A DNA stretch of 64,000 nt from Lingula anatina. Taxonomy: Eukaryota; Brachiopoda; Lingulata; Lingulida; Lingulidae. The notes under the pieces are model-generated. The model searched no databases. It saw only the letters and a program-made list of their open reading frames with translations, and was not told where the DNA came from. Shown here one piece after another: positions 1 to 12,489 of the stretch. The stretch spans positions 100,141-164,140 of the forward strand of contig NW_019774925.1 of the NCBI RefSeq assembly GCF_001039355.2. The letters are read 5' to 3'. Positions within the stretch are counted from its first letter, which is position 1. Each line of letters opens with the position of its first letter. The position numbers and the translations under genes are program-made.

Positions 1-1272
1 AGATTGCCAGTATATGACTTCCTATTCAAGTACAATAGTAACTATATGGACCTATCTCTGCCAATTTTGGAGATAAAAGGGAACCAAAATTTGCAAAGTT
101 CAATTCATGATAAAAAGTAGGTCAAAGGTCAATTTCAAGGTCACATTTAGATTGCCAGTATATGACTTCCTATTCAAGTTCAATAGTAACTATGGACCTA
201 TCTCTGCCAGTTTTGGAGATATAAGAGATTAAATGTTATAATTTTGGAGTTACAATAATGTGCCATAAATTTCCTACAGAAAAAATTTATTAAAATAAAC
301 AAAAGGTCATTTTGGTTGAAATTCTTGAAATGGGAGGTGCTCAGTAGTTCCAGATGTTCAAATTTCATGAAATAATGTCATTTTTGACCAAAAGTTGTCT
401 GCCTCACCAAGCCTTATGTTTTATTTTCCCGGGGTTCAAAATTTATTATCCATTACCGTACAGCACATTTTGCTTTCACCACCAATATGTACTTTTTGAT
501 ACAGCGTAACTCAAAAACCGTATGGAATACAAAAAAATGGAGACCACATCAGTGTTGGGCTTTACATGCTCTACAAAATGCAAAAAAGGATTGGGTCTCT
601 AGCATTAATGGTTCCCGAATTAGAGACAGTTTTTAGTTTCAGTATCTTATGGCCGCTACTCTGGTGAAAATGCACCGATTGACCCAAAATTAACGGAGAT
701 GAAAGATGACCCGAAGGGTAACACTTTCCAATAATATTATTGGTTAAGTCTGTGTAGTGTCTGAATAACAGCGCAAATAATTTTTTTTCATAAAAAATTT
801 CATTTTTTTGAAAATTTGGGCCCGTTTGACCTTGAAATAAAGGTCAAAGGTCAAATCCAAGGGCATATTTGAAATCTAGACATATGACTTTTGGAAAGCT
901 GTCTGTAGAAATTTTTCCCATAATTCCTTCCGTAGGGTAGATAATTAGCATTTAATTTTGCCATTTTTGGACAAGGGTGGACAAGGGTGTCCAAAATTAT
1001 GCAGTTTTAAGGTTAAAACCTTCAAACCAACTGCTATCTACACCTAATCAAGAATATAGAGTTACAGTTGAAAAACTACTTCGGGTTCTTCAACAGATAA
1101 ACATGGCACCTTAAAACACTGACAGCTTTACCTGTTATTGCTATGTTGATCACCGTAGTCCCTTATTATATGCCACATATTAAAGATTTATACATAAATA
1201 AGAAATTGAAAGAAAAACTCAAAAAAGGTGATATGATGTACTACAGCAAACTGTCTTCCTTCATGACCTTAC
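1..1272. repeat. Intron sequence left of exon 11 made of dispersed repeats
   Basis: Positions 1-230 hold about 1.5 copies of a 148-bp direct repeat (agattgccagtatatgactt at 1 and 149). Positions 479-1010 are a copy of a roughly 540-bp dispersed repeat also found at 2116-2645 and 38150-38720. No channel exon is visible here; this is intron 11. Confidence 0.6.
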
Positions 1273-1585
1273 CTCATAGCCTTCTCTGAGGTTGTAAGTT
1301 AGGTCATGCTGCAGATCATTGGTGAAACTCTCAGCAAACTCTGGGTAAAGCATCAGTACTTCCAGTAGTCCCTTAATACATATGCACTGCAGATCACAGT
1401 AGGTCAGAGAGCGGACATCACAGCTGGATTTGTTGACCATGTCCTCAAAGTCAATGTCACAGCCAAACAGGTCCCCCTTGCCTGCAAACAAATATGCAAT
1501 ATAACATGGTTAAAAAATTGAACACAATATGTTATCCCCCCTCCCAAAGAAAAAAAGTAAACTGTGTTTATCATAAAATGATATA
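482..1585. repeat. Duplicated 1.1-kb block, copy A (contains exon 11)
   Basis: Nearly identical to 2116-3220; identity starts at ccaatatgtactttttgata and stops at ataaaatgatata. The few differences include one-base changes in homopolymers and isolated substitutions (tcaaaaacc against tcgaaaacc). Confidence 0.9.
1273..1481 (-). CDS. KCNH8: ELK-type K+ channel exon 11, second copy
   Basis: Identical in coding sequence and splice sites to the copy 1635 bp away, within a 1.1-kb duplicated block (482-1585 against 2116-3220). The duplicate begins exactly after the N at 2115. Because the exon is asymmetric in phase (209 nt), at most one copy can be used per transcript. Most likely this is the other allele retained in the assembly. 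Confidence 0.85.
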
Positions 1586-2114
1586 CGGTAAAGTCTTGAA
1601 AATTTCGTCGCTTAAAAATTAATTAATATTTTTAATTAAGTAAATCCGACTAATTTTTCAAAATTACCTCTCCCCGACTCCTGGGTATGACGAAATTTTC
1701 AAAAATCCGGCCTTTGGGCTTTTATCCTTAGCGACTGTTATCTTTGACCCTCCTATATGGTGGGATATTTATTACTACTTCCTAAGTCATTTTCTGGTGG
1801 TGAATAATAATCTATTTATTAGTGCATCTCGATTAAGTTATATTTAACTTACTTTACCCGGAAACATGTTGAGAATTATTTTCTCGGTAAGAAACATATA
1901 CCTCCTGATAGAGGAGAAGGATCAAGAAAAGCCTAATTGCAACCTTGCATCATAACCTGGACGCGACATGTTAAAAAAATTACGCACATGGGAACGTTTG
2001 TTGCATGCAGGGCTTTTCCCAGGATTGAGTGTCAGGCCTTCTAAAAATACCATCTGTAACTTCCTAAAAATTTACAGGGAGTTAAAATAATGATCTCCCG
2101 TTGACGATATTCTG
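1586..2114. other. Sequence present only between the two 1.1-kb copies
   Basis: 529 bp with no counterpart after copy B. It starts with an imperfect inverted repeat (ttgaaaatttcgtcg at about 1596 and gacgaaattttcaa at about 1690), so it may be a transposable-element insertion present in one allele and cut off by the N at 2115. No coding content seen. Confidence 0.4.
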
Positions 2115-2115
2115 N

Positions 2116-3220
2116 CCAATATGTACTTTTTGATACAGCGTAACTCGAAAACCGTATGGAATACAAAAAAATGGAGACCACCTTCAGTGTTGGGCTTAAC
2201 ATGCTCTACAAAATGCAAAAAAGGATTGGGTCTCTAGCATTAATGGTTCCCGAATTAGAGACAGTTTTTAGTTTCAGTATCTTATGGCCGCTACTCTGGT
2301 GAAAATGCACCGATTGACCCAAAATTAACGGAGATGAAAGATGACCCGAAGGGTAACACTTTCCAATAATATTATTGGTTAAGTCTGTGTAGTGTCTGAA
2401 TAACAGCGCAAATAATTTTTTTTCATAAAAAATGTCATTTTTTTGAAAATATTGGCCCGTTTGACCTTGAAATAAAGGTCAAAGGTCAAATCCAAGGGCA
2501 TATTTGAAATCTAGACTTATGACTTTTGGAAAGCTGTCTGTAGAAATTTTTCCCATAATTCCTTCCGTAGGGTAGATAATTAGCATTTAATTTTGCCATT
2601 TTTGGACAAGGGTGGACAAGGGTGTCCAAAATTATGCAGTTTTAAGGTTAAAACCTTCAAACCAACTGCTATCTACACCTAATCAAGAATATAGAGTTAC
2701 AGTTGAAAAACTACTTCGGGTTCTTCAACAGATAAACATGGCACCTTAAAACACTGACAGCTTTACCTGTTATTGCTATGTTGATCACCGTAGTCCCTTA
2801 TTATATGCCACATATTAAAGATTTATACATAAATAAGAAATTGAAAGAAAAACTCAAAAAAGGTGATATAATGTACTACAGCAAACTGTCTTCCTTCATG
2901 ACCTTACCTCATAGCCTTCTCTGAGGTTGTAAGTTAGGTCATGCTGCAGATCATTGGTGAAACTCTCAGCAAACTCTGGGTAAAGCATCAGTACTTCCAG
3001 TAGTCCCTTAATACATATGCACTGCAGATCACAGTAGGTCAGAGAGCGGACATCACAGCTGGATTTGTTGACCATGTCCTCAAAGTCAATGTCACAGCCA
3101 AACAGGTCCCCCTTGCCTGCAAACAAATATGCAATATAACATGGTTAAAAAATTGAACACAATATGTTATCCCCCCTCCCAAAGAAAAAAAGTAAACTGT
3201 GTTTATCATAAAATGATATA
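2116..3220. repeat. Duplicated 1.1-kb block, copy B (contains exon 11)
   Basis: Second copy; its first base follows the N at 2115. See the finding on unmerged alleles. Confidence 0.9.
2908..3116 (-). CDS. KCNH8: ELK-type K+ channel exon 11, copy nearest exon 10 (end of cNBHD)
   Basis: Residues 611-680. It starts [20 protein letters not shown], then [37 protein letters not shown] and [13 protein letters not shown] at a GAG|GTAAGG donor. It closes the cNBHD; the TYNLREG strand matches the intrinsic-ligand strand of ELK channels. It enters in phase 1 and leaves in phase 0 (209 nt), so it cannot be spliced together with the other copy without a frameshift. Downstream exons lie beyond the left edge. 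Confidence 0.95.
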
Positions 3221-6016
3221 TGCTTAAGCAAAACTTGATTCTTTATTGGGTCTTTTTGTGCAAAAAGCTTTTGGACAAGTATTGTACTATTTTTTGATTT
3301 GTGCTGCTGTTATGTTGATAATCTGGAACTTAAGCCTTTGATGCAATTAATATGAGACTGATTTATCAATTAAAATTGATTGGGTACAGAATGTTTATAT
3401 TATTAGTAAAACTGAAAGGATCCAGATACCTCAATAAATCTTGCACCAAGCATAAACAAAAAAGGAAACAATATCTGCTGTGCATTAAGTATACACTAAT
3501 AGCCCATTTTGGATCCTAGTCATGAAACTTCCCTATCATATGTGTTATATGGCCATAAAAATGCATGACACGATACATCAACCAGGGCACAAATTGACTT
3601 CAAATGTGTTGGCGATCGCAACCTAAGAATGGAGACAATTATTTCCTGTCTGGGAAGCATCATTACTTGGAATGTAATCGGCATCATCATCCTAAAGGCC
3701 AATCAATTATACTTAAGAAATGTTTGTTACCCACAAAAAAGTGTAATAACAGTCTCTATCAAGGCATAAGATAGCAGATAAAAAGTGAATTATTACAATT
3801 CACATACTCTTGTAATATGTGTCCCTGCAATATAATAAATGCTATGTGATGCTAACAAGAAAGATATTTTCACTGTCGCCTGCTTATCTGCAAAAAGCTG
3901 TGAAACCAAGGGTCCTCAGATTTTCATTTGAATGACCTTAGACCTGTAGGCGTCTGTTCAGAACCAGTTGATCCCCAGACTAACTCATTTCCAGATAAAA
4001 TTGAAATATGGTGAGACCCACTTGAAAGCATGCCGAGATTTCATTGCTCCGTCCCTGCAGGGCAGCACATGTGGGAGGCAGGAATCCATTGTCACGTATG
4101 TGTCACATTTGATCCACAGACTAGTTTGTTCTGAACAGGCTTTAAGTCAATAGCATTTTGAACATCATTCCTCCATTCAAAATGGTGTTCATGCCTCTTA
4201 CCAAAGATATCGAAAAAGATTCATTTTTTCCAAGATCATTTAATATGCTACACATACAGTCAATACAATTATTTGCCTCATTAAAATGAGCAATTTCCAT
4301 ATAAATTATGTATTCCAATCATCCAAAACAATGCACAAGCCTCTGCAGGAACAAATCTTTGATGTATCTCCATATAACTCCTGTTTCACTACAGTTCTGC
4401 ATTGTTTCACTTTTTCAAATACAATGCACCAATTTACAGTAAATTTTGTTCACAATTGTATCATATCATGAGATACCTGGACATTCACAGTAGGGCAATT
4501 AGTGCAGACTGCTCTAACCGCACAATGGTTTTATCTGCAAGGTAACCCCCAGATAAAAAGTGCAAAACAAGTAATAACTAATGGTTTTACCCAGAAAGAT
4601 CAACATTAGCCTTTTCATTAAAACTGATAATCAATGGGGTATGGACTAAAACAATATGTTGTATAAATATCTACAATGCTTTCAACATGAATCTTTGCAT
4701 TTTTTCTTTAACAGGAGATATCATTTGCCACGATAAAAGCTAGGCTAGGCTTTTTCATAACACTGATCAATTGCAATGGTAATTTTTATACTGAATGACA
4801 ATGATCAACTATTGGAAGTGATGTCCTTGTGAACACTTACATGTATATATAAGCCTTTTGCATAATCTAGGGTCCAACATCATTTAAGTTGGAATGAGAC
4901 AATGAATGTTATTGTGTGCCGTTAGAAATCATGAAAGACGCGTAATCTGATACCTGCTGTAAAAAATATGACCAAAACCAAACTTAATTACTGAACAGTG
5001 TTTTGATCAAGGTGCCAACTACACAAGTGAAACAAGTTCAGTGGTTTAATTTTTTGCACTGACAGGTATGGGATCATCACTTTCACATTTGTATTTTGTG
5101 GTTATCAAAGGAATGATATAACGTGGAACATTTTTGTAATACTGTAATGACTCAATCTTTTTAATGGAGAAATTAAAAACTTTTCAGATACTGTACTTTT
5201 TAAGTCATAATTCTTAAAATTAGAACATTCCAATTGAGTGGTAGCAACAAAATTGAAAAGAATGCTACCTTATAGCCCTATTCTGTACAGTAAAAGCACC
5301 ATAACTGCTAAACAAATATATATTTTTAATGCTTCCAAAATAACACATCTAGAAGATTGAGAATTTTTCCCTATTGAAAAGAACAAGTCATTACGGTATA
5401 TGGTAGTCTTCATTTGATCATTGAAATGAGTATCATGTATCACAATTGTGATTTGTGGCACTATATGGAAAATGATAATTTAATCGAAGTTATCAGAAAA
5501 ATGCAGCAAGTGAGAAATTTCATTTGAAGGATTTCTTGAGTAAGCATGGAAGCCATCCAATGAAGGGAATGTCTCAATTGTAAAATAATGTTTTTACAAA
5601 AATATAAGAGTAAATTTCAAGACACTGCCTGTAAAGTAAAAATGAATTTGTAGTAAATTAATATCCTTTGATGAATTTTAAGTGCTTGTCATGTGAAAAG
5701 GCCATGTTGTATTCTTGTTCTGAAAACAAATCAGTCTAATGCTTTCAAAAGGTATACATATTTACTGCATTGTCATGTTAGTCCATAGCTAGTATGTGAT
5801 AAAGTACTGAACTAAAATGTGTCAACTGACTACAATCTACTCACACAATAAAATCTCTTCACTGCCTTGGCAGTCATAGCTAGCTACACAGAGTTCAAGT
5901 TCCATCTTGACTTAGTGAGAAAAAAATTTAGTAGGCCAAAATTATTTATCCAGATATATCTACCATCACAAGCAATCATAAACTGAAGGCCCACAATAAC
6001 ATATTTCACTTCCCAC
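3221..6016 (-). other. Intron 10, no recognised content
   Basis: AT-rich intron between exons 10 and 11. Short open frames at 3520-3702, 3968-4153, 4286-4471 and 5270-5461 have neither splice context nor recognisable similarity. No repeats or RNA genes seen. Confidence 0.6.
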
Positions 6017-6266
6017 CTAAAATGGCCACCACCATGTCATCTTTCAGAATCTCCATGGAACCACTGCACAGGTAGTAGATATAGTTGATGGCATCTCCCT
6101 TGTGAGCAAGGTATTCCCCTGGTGCACAGAAACTTGTCTTAATCTGCAAGGAGACAGACTTCACACAACCCTGACTGGCAGTCTCAAATATAGGCAAGCT
6201 GAGGATATCCCTGTAGAGGTGCATTGAAATGTCCCCTCGCAACTCTTCTGGGAAATCTTTCAAAAT
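6017..6266 (-). CDS. KCNH8: ELK-type K+ channel exon 10 (C-linker, first half of cNBHD)
   Basis: Residues 528-610. [20 protein letters not shown] finishes the C-linker; [40 protein letters not shown] and [17 protein letters not shown] form the first strands of the cyclic-nucleotide-binding homology domain. The phosphate-binding arginine of true CNBDs is not evident, as expected for KCNH channels, which are not cyclic-nucleotide gated. Acceptor TTCTTTCAG, donor TTA G|GTGGGA (a weaker donor, confirmed because it alone gives ILG|KGD in frame with exon 11). Confidence 0.96.
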
Positions 6267-8790
6267 CTGAAAGAATAAGATCGATTGATGTGACATATGG
6301 TCTTACAAGGACTGTCAAAGCTTAAGACAATACATCAGCGTTGACACTGTTGTTTCCATATACATATGGGCAAATAGGAATGATCCTTGCATTTGTAGAA
6401 GTTGTAACTAGTTTCTTTTAAAACTCTGAACAATAATTCCTCTACTCACAAATAGTGTATGGGGTTCCAGATATCATGCATCTGGATATCACAAAACATC
6501 AATGAATATATACACATAGCTCCACTTAGAAATGATATATCTGAAGTTAACTGTGCCACATATACTGCATATTTTAGTCAGGGAGAAAATGTGGATAAGC
6601 TGGTTAAAAAGGATTTCAAAAAGCCCCTGTATATCCTTTCTTAAACCATGGAGAAAACCATGACATATAATACATCTGATTTTTGGATTCTTAATTTCCA
6701 ATTATTCATCAAGCATTAAAGTCACCAGTCTCCATCTTCATGATAAGTACAAAAAAGAAAAAAAAAAGTAGAAAATTCAGGCCCAAAAATAGAGTGTAAT
6801 TTAATGAACAATTTTTGATATATGGTATACGGATTTGGTTGAAAGCTCAAAAGCAATTACATTTATATATAGATAAATAGATAGATAGAGGTCTAACTCT
6901 AATTGTGTGCTTACTAGAACATATAGTAATGTTCATGTCATTTCTCTTCACCTTGGGAGAAAACCTTTCAAATTTTACAAAGGACCAAAAGATGTCACTA
7001 ATGGTGAAATACATGGAATGGATGCCACTGAATACAATCACGATACCACATCATGTCAGATATGGGTTCAAGGTTTTTATGGATAAACCAGGCAAGCAAA
7101 ATATGTCAGAACCATTCATGAACTACATATATGAATTAAACTGACGGAAAACGCCTGTGATGTTATGACAACCAATTTCATGGTTCAAGACTGTGTGCAT
7201 AAAACACTTGACTCCCATCTGGCTTGGTATTCTCCATGTCAACCACTTTGTTTCCAAGAACTAAGCACAGATACACACAGAAACACTTTGTGTTAGTCAC
7301 TCAAATTTTTTATCCAGGACCGTAGATCATTTCCTTTTTTTATGCACTTAGTGACAATGCTGTAAGAACACCACAAATGCATTAAAAGAAACATTATATA
7401 TTAAGCTTAAATACAATTGAAAAATGGTGTTAGTATTCAAAAATTTAATCATACCTGGATGAAGAGATGAAGAAAAATATGGTTCATGGATGTATGATGA
7501 TTTGAGGCATTTTCTGCCCTACAGCCATACAACACTACCAAAACACTTTATACAACATATGATATATACTCCACAGAATTTTACATCTCAAAGTATCATT
7601 TACATTTTTCATTAATGACATTTTTTTGTATCTTTTTGCTTGTTTGGTACATATAAAACTTTAAAAAATTAAAACATTTTCTCATAATCATCCTTAAAAG
7701 TGGATGTCATTAATACTGAAGGGCAGCTGTTTAATCAAGATTGCGATACTTATATCTTCCAGGTATAATTAACAAAGAAAGCAATAACACACATCTCAAT
7801 TCTAAACTCAACCCCAACTTAAAGGTCACTGGGTCCCAATCTACCTTATAATGTGTAGTGTTAATATAGACTTGATGGAAGAAAATGATCACAGCATGTC
7901 TGAGGAAATACGCCAGCAAATAGATGTTCCACTTAATTTCCCAATCTCCTAAGGCTCTCACAGCTAACCACATCTACTAAGAGCCCCTTTCAAGGCCTTG
8001 GCCTTATACATTTTAACTACTAGATATAGCTGACATGTACATTTTGTCAAATGTTTGAAAGTGATTATAATTGGATTAAAAGTTATAATCTAACTTTCAG
8101 CTTGATATCAGTTTCACTGAACAAGCCAACTATGTAAAGCTGACATATATATGGATAAACAACCTTTATCAGTGAAAACATCGAAAATTGACAAAGTAAT
8201 ACCACAATATACAAATTTATGGGACCTAACAATTAACCAAAATCATTGAAATAAATATTGAAAGAAAAAGCACTAATCCTATCAGGCAAGTTTTCAAACT
8301 CCGGCTGATTTTGAACTCATGCTGTATGTAGTCCTGTGCACCAGTTTTGTATTTGAACATAATAAGTACCATGGCTTTCCTTCCATTTTGTTTTGAATAA
8401 AAGTGGTATGTACAGCAATGGGGACAATAGACATAGGTGATGGCTAAATGTCAAGACATGAAAAGGCTGTCTTTAAAAATGTTTTGCCTATGATGTGCGG
8501 TAACGATATATAAAGAAAATTCATTTTGCTATTTTGACATCAGTTCACATCAATCTAACCAATATACATATAAAGAGTGTAGTTTATACAAAATCTGTTG
8601 GACTGGTTAGAGATTCAACCATAGCTTAAAATGCCTGCAAACTACCACCAAAACGAATTTCTTACTACCTTGGGTTTGAGGATGTATTAATAATTTGTCA
8701 TAAAGCCAACAACGTACTTAAGTTAATACAGTTAGTAATGTCAGTTACGTAGCTATAATGGGAAACATAAGAAAGTCATCGAATATAACT

Positions 8791-9212
8791 AAGGCCCCAT
8801 TCCCATAGTCACCATCAGTCTGTGTAGATCAGCCCAACTCTGTGGTGACTCACCAGGCCCATAGCCAGGGGGGGTTCGAAAGAACCGCCCCTTTTGCTGG
8901 GAAAAGGTCCACTCTGGGTAAAATTTTATCTTGGTGCATTAAGTTTTTATGGGAAAAGGTCCACTTTTTCAGAAAAAGAACCCCCCCTTTTAAAATTGTT
9001 GGCTACGTGCCTGCTCAGGCTGACTGCAATTAGCTTAACTGAATGACACACTTCCTCCTGGCATTAAGTAGAATATAGAAAAGCTGGTGATTAAACAAGT
9101 ATATAGGAAACAAAAAACATAACATTCAGTTAAGCTAATTGCACTTAGGGCAGCCCCTGCAAAGTTGGGTCGATCCATGTAGACCGATGGTAGCTATGTG
9201 AATGGGGTCTTA
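8791..9212. mobile_element. MITE family 1 (inverted repeat aaggccccattcccatag)
   Basis: The ends aaggccccattcccatag (8791-8808) and ctatgtgaatggggtctt (ending about 9212) are inverted repeats with two mismatches. The interior is also largely palindromic (gtagatcagcccaactctg against cagcccctgcaaagttggg...tcgatc; ttcagttaagctaattgca on both sides). A related copy is at 54168-54628. No transposase, so non-autonomous; the flanking CTA/TAG would suit a PIF/Harbinger-type 3-bp target. Confidence 0.7.
8854..9013. mobile_element. Small element nested in the MITE (caggcccatagcc ends)
   Basis: The ends caggcccatagcc (8854-8866) and ggctacgtgcctg (9001-9013) are inverted with two mismatches, enclosing G-rich and C-rich segments (agccaggggggg, aaccccccc) and repeated gggaaaaggtccac. 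It is flanked by ctcac and ctcag, a possible target duplication. The related MITE at 54.4 kb lacks it at the same site (ggtgactcttgctgaatgc). A similar short repeat is common in marine invertebrate genomes. Confidence 0.65.
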
Positions 9213-9997
9213 GGCAATCCTATAATCTCCCTTCAAATATCAATATGATGAAATATCAAATATCAATATGATGAATTCCAAAACGTTTTCCTAGAAAAAA
9301 ATGAATGCCCATCTGTATTACTAATGTTCACATAAAAGTCAAGTCTGCAAACATTTCTTTAAAAAGTCACAAATGCATTAAAACATTATTCACTGTTGAT
9401 ATATGTCTCAATAAAAAGTCTTAATAATCAGCTGAATTCCTTTTGCTCAATAAATCTAATAGTATTTCCATAAATCAAATCCGATTCTTATAAATTTTGT
9501 GCAAAATCTAAAAGGTCAGAAAATCAGGGATGTGAATGATTGAACTAAGAGGCATGCATCATAAAGACATTCATTTTATGTTTGCCATCTGTAGTACATA
9601 AATTCCAGTCATTTGTAACAGGAATATAAAGAACAATTGATGGGAGATTAAACTTCACATTCAGCCCATGTTAACCTCTGTATCAACTTGTCATAAATAA
9701 GGTTTTACAAGTTTCAGGAAAGGATAAATTCAAATCATATAGCAAGGGAATTTCCATCCATGTCATTAAAGTCATGATAAGTATGTTGAAAGTATTTACA
9801 CAGCTAGGGGATGAATACACTTTTTCCCATGCTATACACTTACAATTTGCTTCGAATAAGCAATCTTATATTGCAAACATCTGCACAAGAATTATTATTT
9901 AACACCAATTTGTTAAAAAGCCCTTTTCTGGTATGATTTTTCTTTTTAGAGTTTTGTTACAAATAAATACAAACTGATTAATTTCAATGAGTACATG

Positions 9998-10002
<5 letters not shown>

Positions 10003-10029
<27 letters not shown>
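10003..10029. repeat. Poly-A tract
   Basis: 27 consecutive A. It lies about 50 bp downstream, in gene sense, of the exon 9 donor. Confidence 0.95.
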
Positions 10030-10032
<3 letters not shown>

Positions 10033-10076
10033 TTTTAAAACGATATTTAAAAACCAGTTAATTATAGTGCATTTAC

Positions 10077-10276
10077 CTCAATGGGGTCTATTCCATTGTT
10101 GATAGACCAAGTGGTCTGAAAAAACTCCTGCATCCTCTGTTTTAAGGGTTTGGGAATGTGGTGGGTACAGAAGAAATCCTTGAGGTCTCGTGTTTTTGTG
10201 TGGTAGGTTTGCCGTCGTGAGTACATGCGCTGTATAATGGCAGTCACGTTACCAAACACGACAGCATGCATCAGAG
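10077..10276 (-). CDS. KCNH8: ELK-type K+ channel exon 9 (S6 and C-linker)
   Basis: Residues 461-527. [20 protein letters not shown] is S6 and the inner gate, continuing into the C-linker ([15 protein letters not shown], then [20 protein letters not shown], then [11 protein letters not shown]). [11 protein letters not shown] is a KCNH C-linker signature. Acceptor GTTTCAG, donor GAG|GTAAAT; enters in phase 1 and leaves in phase 0. Confidence 0.97.
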
Positions 10277-10621
10277 CTGAAACAAGCAAATCGAACACAT
10301 CGCTTTTCGTTAAAGTACGATGAAAAGAAAATATGTATTTACACACTCATACACCAAAGAACTAGTTTTACAAATTCAATATAAAAAAACAAGGCAGCAA
10401 AGCTGTCAAATGTACAGACATTAAGCAGAAAATAATAATGACAATGCACAAAATAATATAACATAATGCCTAACAGCAAAATCACCACCAATTTTAAATT
10501 GCGTACAACTGCTAATGTAGACATTCAAAAATTGTTACTTCCACAGAGCTTCAAGTTCACGGGAGTTTCAAGTCAAACCATGAAAATGCCAGTGTGCCAA
10601 ACATTGAAAAAAATTCATAAA

Positions 10622-10673
<52 letters not shown>

Positions 10674-11474
10674 AATGATAAATAAATTGGTTAAATTAAA
10701 AAAAGTCCAATAAAGCTGCTACTTGAACTTGGCTTGTATTCAAGTGGTATGAATCATTCCAGTGCATGTGCCTCCATTTATTGCATTTAACAGTGAAAAG
10801 TGCATGGAAACTGCAATGATTACAACAAAGACGACATATGAAAGTGATGGCTATATGTACAGACACACTATGTCTGTACATAATAATTCCCACGATCCTT
10901 TGTTAGCCAAATACAGAACTGCGTACTATAAAACACTGGAAGCCAACATAAAAAAGAAAAAAATATTTCACCTAGAGATATACACAGACTGTCATTTCCA
11001 AAACACTGGGAATGAAATAACATTTAAATCATTGATGTCAAAAGTGAAGCCTTGAAGGAAGACCCCACATTTCCAAGGCAAATTTCAAATATCTTGTAGC
11101 AATATATTGATCAATGCAGCAGGTGGAAACACAAGAAATCAACACTGAACAAGTCAATTAAAGGTAGACATTATCTCCAGGTGTCATCATTTTCTTCCCA
11201 ATAATTGGTTCAGGTTTCACTAGAACTATTTAAAGCTTCCCATTAACTGGACTGCATGCTATAAATTTGTTAATGAAGGCAGGTTGGAAAATCTAGTACC
11301 TAGGGATTTTCTTTCAACTGAAAATCTTAAGAGGGCTAGAAAAGAAATAATATTTTTGCAGATTTAATGTTGTAATAAAAATGTATACTAAGTGTAATCT
11401 TAAAATTCATTTTCATTCTTATGAACCGTGCACAAATAATCTTACACTGCTGTTAACAAACAACCCAATCTTAC
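10277..11474 (-). repeat. Intron 8, largely an old dispersed repeat with (CA)n
   Basis: Positions 10388-10880 hold a copy of the repeat family marked by the aaggcagcaaagctgtcaaa core (10391) and the inverted motif tatgtacagacaca...tgtctgtacata (10855-10890). A (CA)n run sits at 10625-10670. The remainder to 11474 shows nothing recognisable. Confidence 0.6.
10625..10670. repeat. (CA)n microsatellite
   Basis: About 23 CA units inside the dispersed repeat copy. Confidence 0.95.
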
Positions 11475-11666
11475 CTCCAACTAACATTGCACAGATAGAG
11501 AATATTTTTTCAGCATTGGTGTTGGCTGATACATTGCCAAAGCCTACACTGGTGAGGCTGCTTGTTGTAAAATACAGTGCAGTCAAATATGAAGTGGCAA
11601 CATCAGGAATATCAGACTTGTTATACACGGGCAGGTCTATCCTTTCTGTTAGCTCAAAGATCCAAC
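11475..11666 (-). CDS. KCNH8: ELK-type K+ channel exon 8 (pore helix, GFGN filter)
   Basis: Residues 397-460, the turret and pore. It starts GWIFELTERIDLPVYNKSD, then SYLTALYFTTSSLTSVGFGN, then VSANTNAEKIFSICAMLVG. The selectivity filter is SVGFGN, the KCNH form of the K+ channel signature, and NVSANT(N/D)AEKIFSIC is ELK-specific. The turret is several residues shorter than in vertebrate KCNH8. Acceptor TTTCCTAG, donor G|GTAAGA, phase 1-1. Confidence 0.97.
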
Positions 11667-12489
11667 CTAGGAAAAGAAGTTATTCAAATTTACAAAGGTT
11701 TTACACAAACTTAATTTTGTAAAAACATACATATTGCATCAGACTTTTTTATTTTTTTCTAATTCTTTTAAAACATTGGGTTAAGGACATTGGTACATTC
11801 ATGAAGATCTTATTTCTTTGAGGCAGTATCCTTTATTTAATTTATTTATTGCCTCAGATGTGAGAGGGACAGGACCTAAAGAAATCCCATTTTACAATAA
11901 AAGTCAATAATATCCCATTACGTTCCATCCCCCTATGGATAAATGTAATCATGCTGTAAGATAGCATAAGTAAATTTAAGACAAAATTGGATAGAAGTCT
12001 GCTGGGTTTTGTTTAACATCAGAAAGAAAATGAAATAAGGTTCCATTTTCAAATATATCTATTAAGTTAGTACAAGTGGCTAATAGCCTAATAGTATTAA
12101 GTAAGAGATCTTACGTGAACTTGATCTAAAATTATCACAGAAAGCAATATTAACACTAAATTCATGTTCTTAAAATTTACTTTTAACTGACAAACATGCT
12201 TTTTTATTTTACAGAATTATAAAGCATCTCAAAATAAAATACAGATCATGCACTGCTTTAAATTTAAACTCAACAACTCCTTTTAAAAAGAGACACCACA
12301 TGCATATCAAATATTTAATAAAACATCATTGTCATGTTTAAGACTTAAAATATGGACAATGACAACATAATTCATACTTTCAGAGATACTGTATGTTACA
12401 AACAACTGCACTGCTACATACTGAAGTACCAAATAATGTAAATGCAACATCATAAAATTTTTAAACATAATTTTTATTGAATACTTTAC
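11667..12489 (-). other. Intron 7, nothing recognised
   Basis: Plain AT-rich intron between exons 7 and 8; no repeat, ORF or RNA signal that I can support. Confidence 0.6.

Larger units (their letters stand above)
6267..10076 (-). other. Intron 9, with a nested MITE and a poly-A tract
   Basis: Contains the MITE at 8791-9212 with another element inside, a near-perfect direct repeat of about 20 bp at 9235-9275 (caaatatcaatatgatgaa) and a poly-A run at 10003-10029. Otherwise unremarkable AT-rich DNA. Confidence 0.6.

Noticed and set aside
8842-9033. 63-codon plus-strand ORF
   Set aside because: Lies entirely in the nested small mobile element; similar open frames appear by chance in that repeat.
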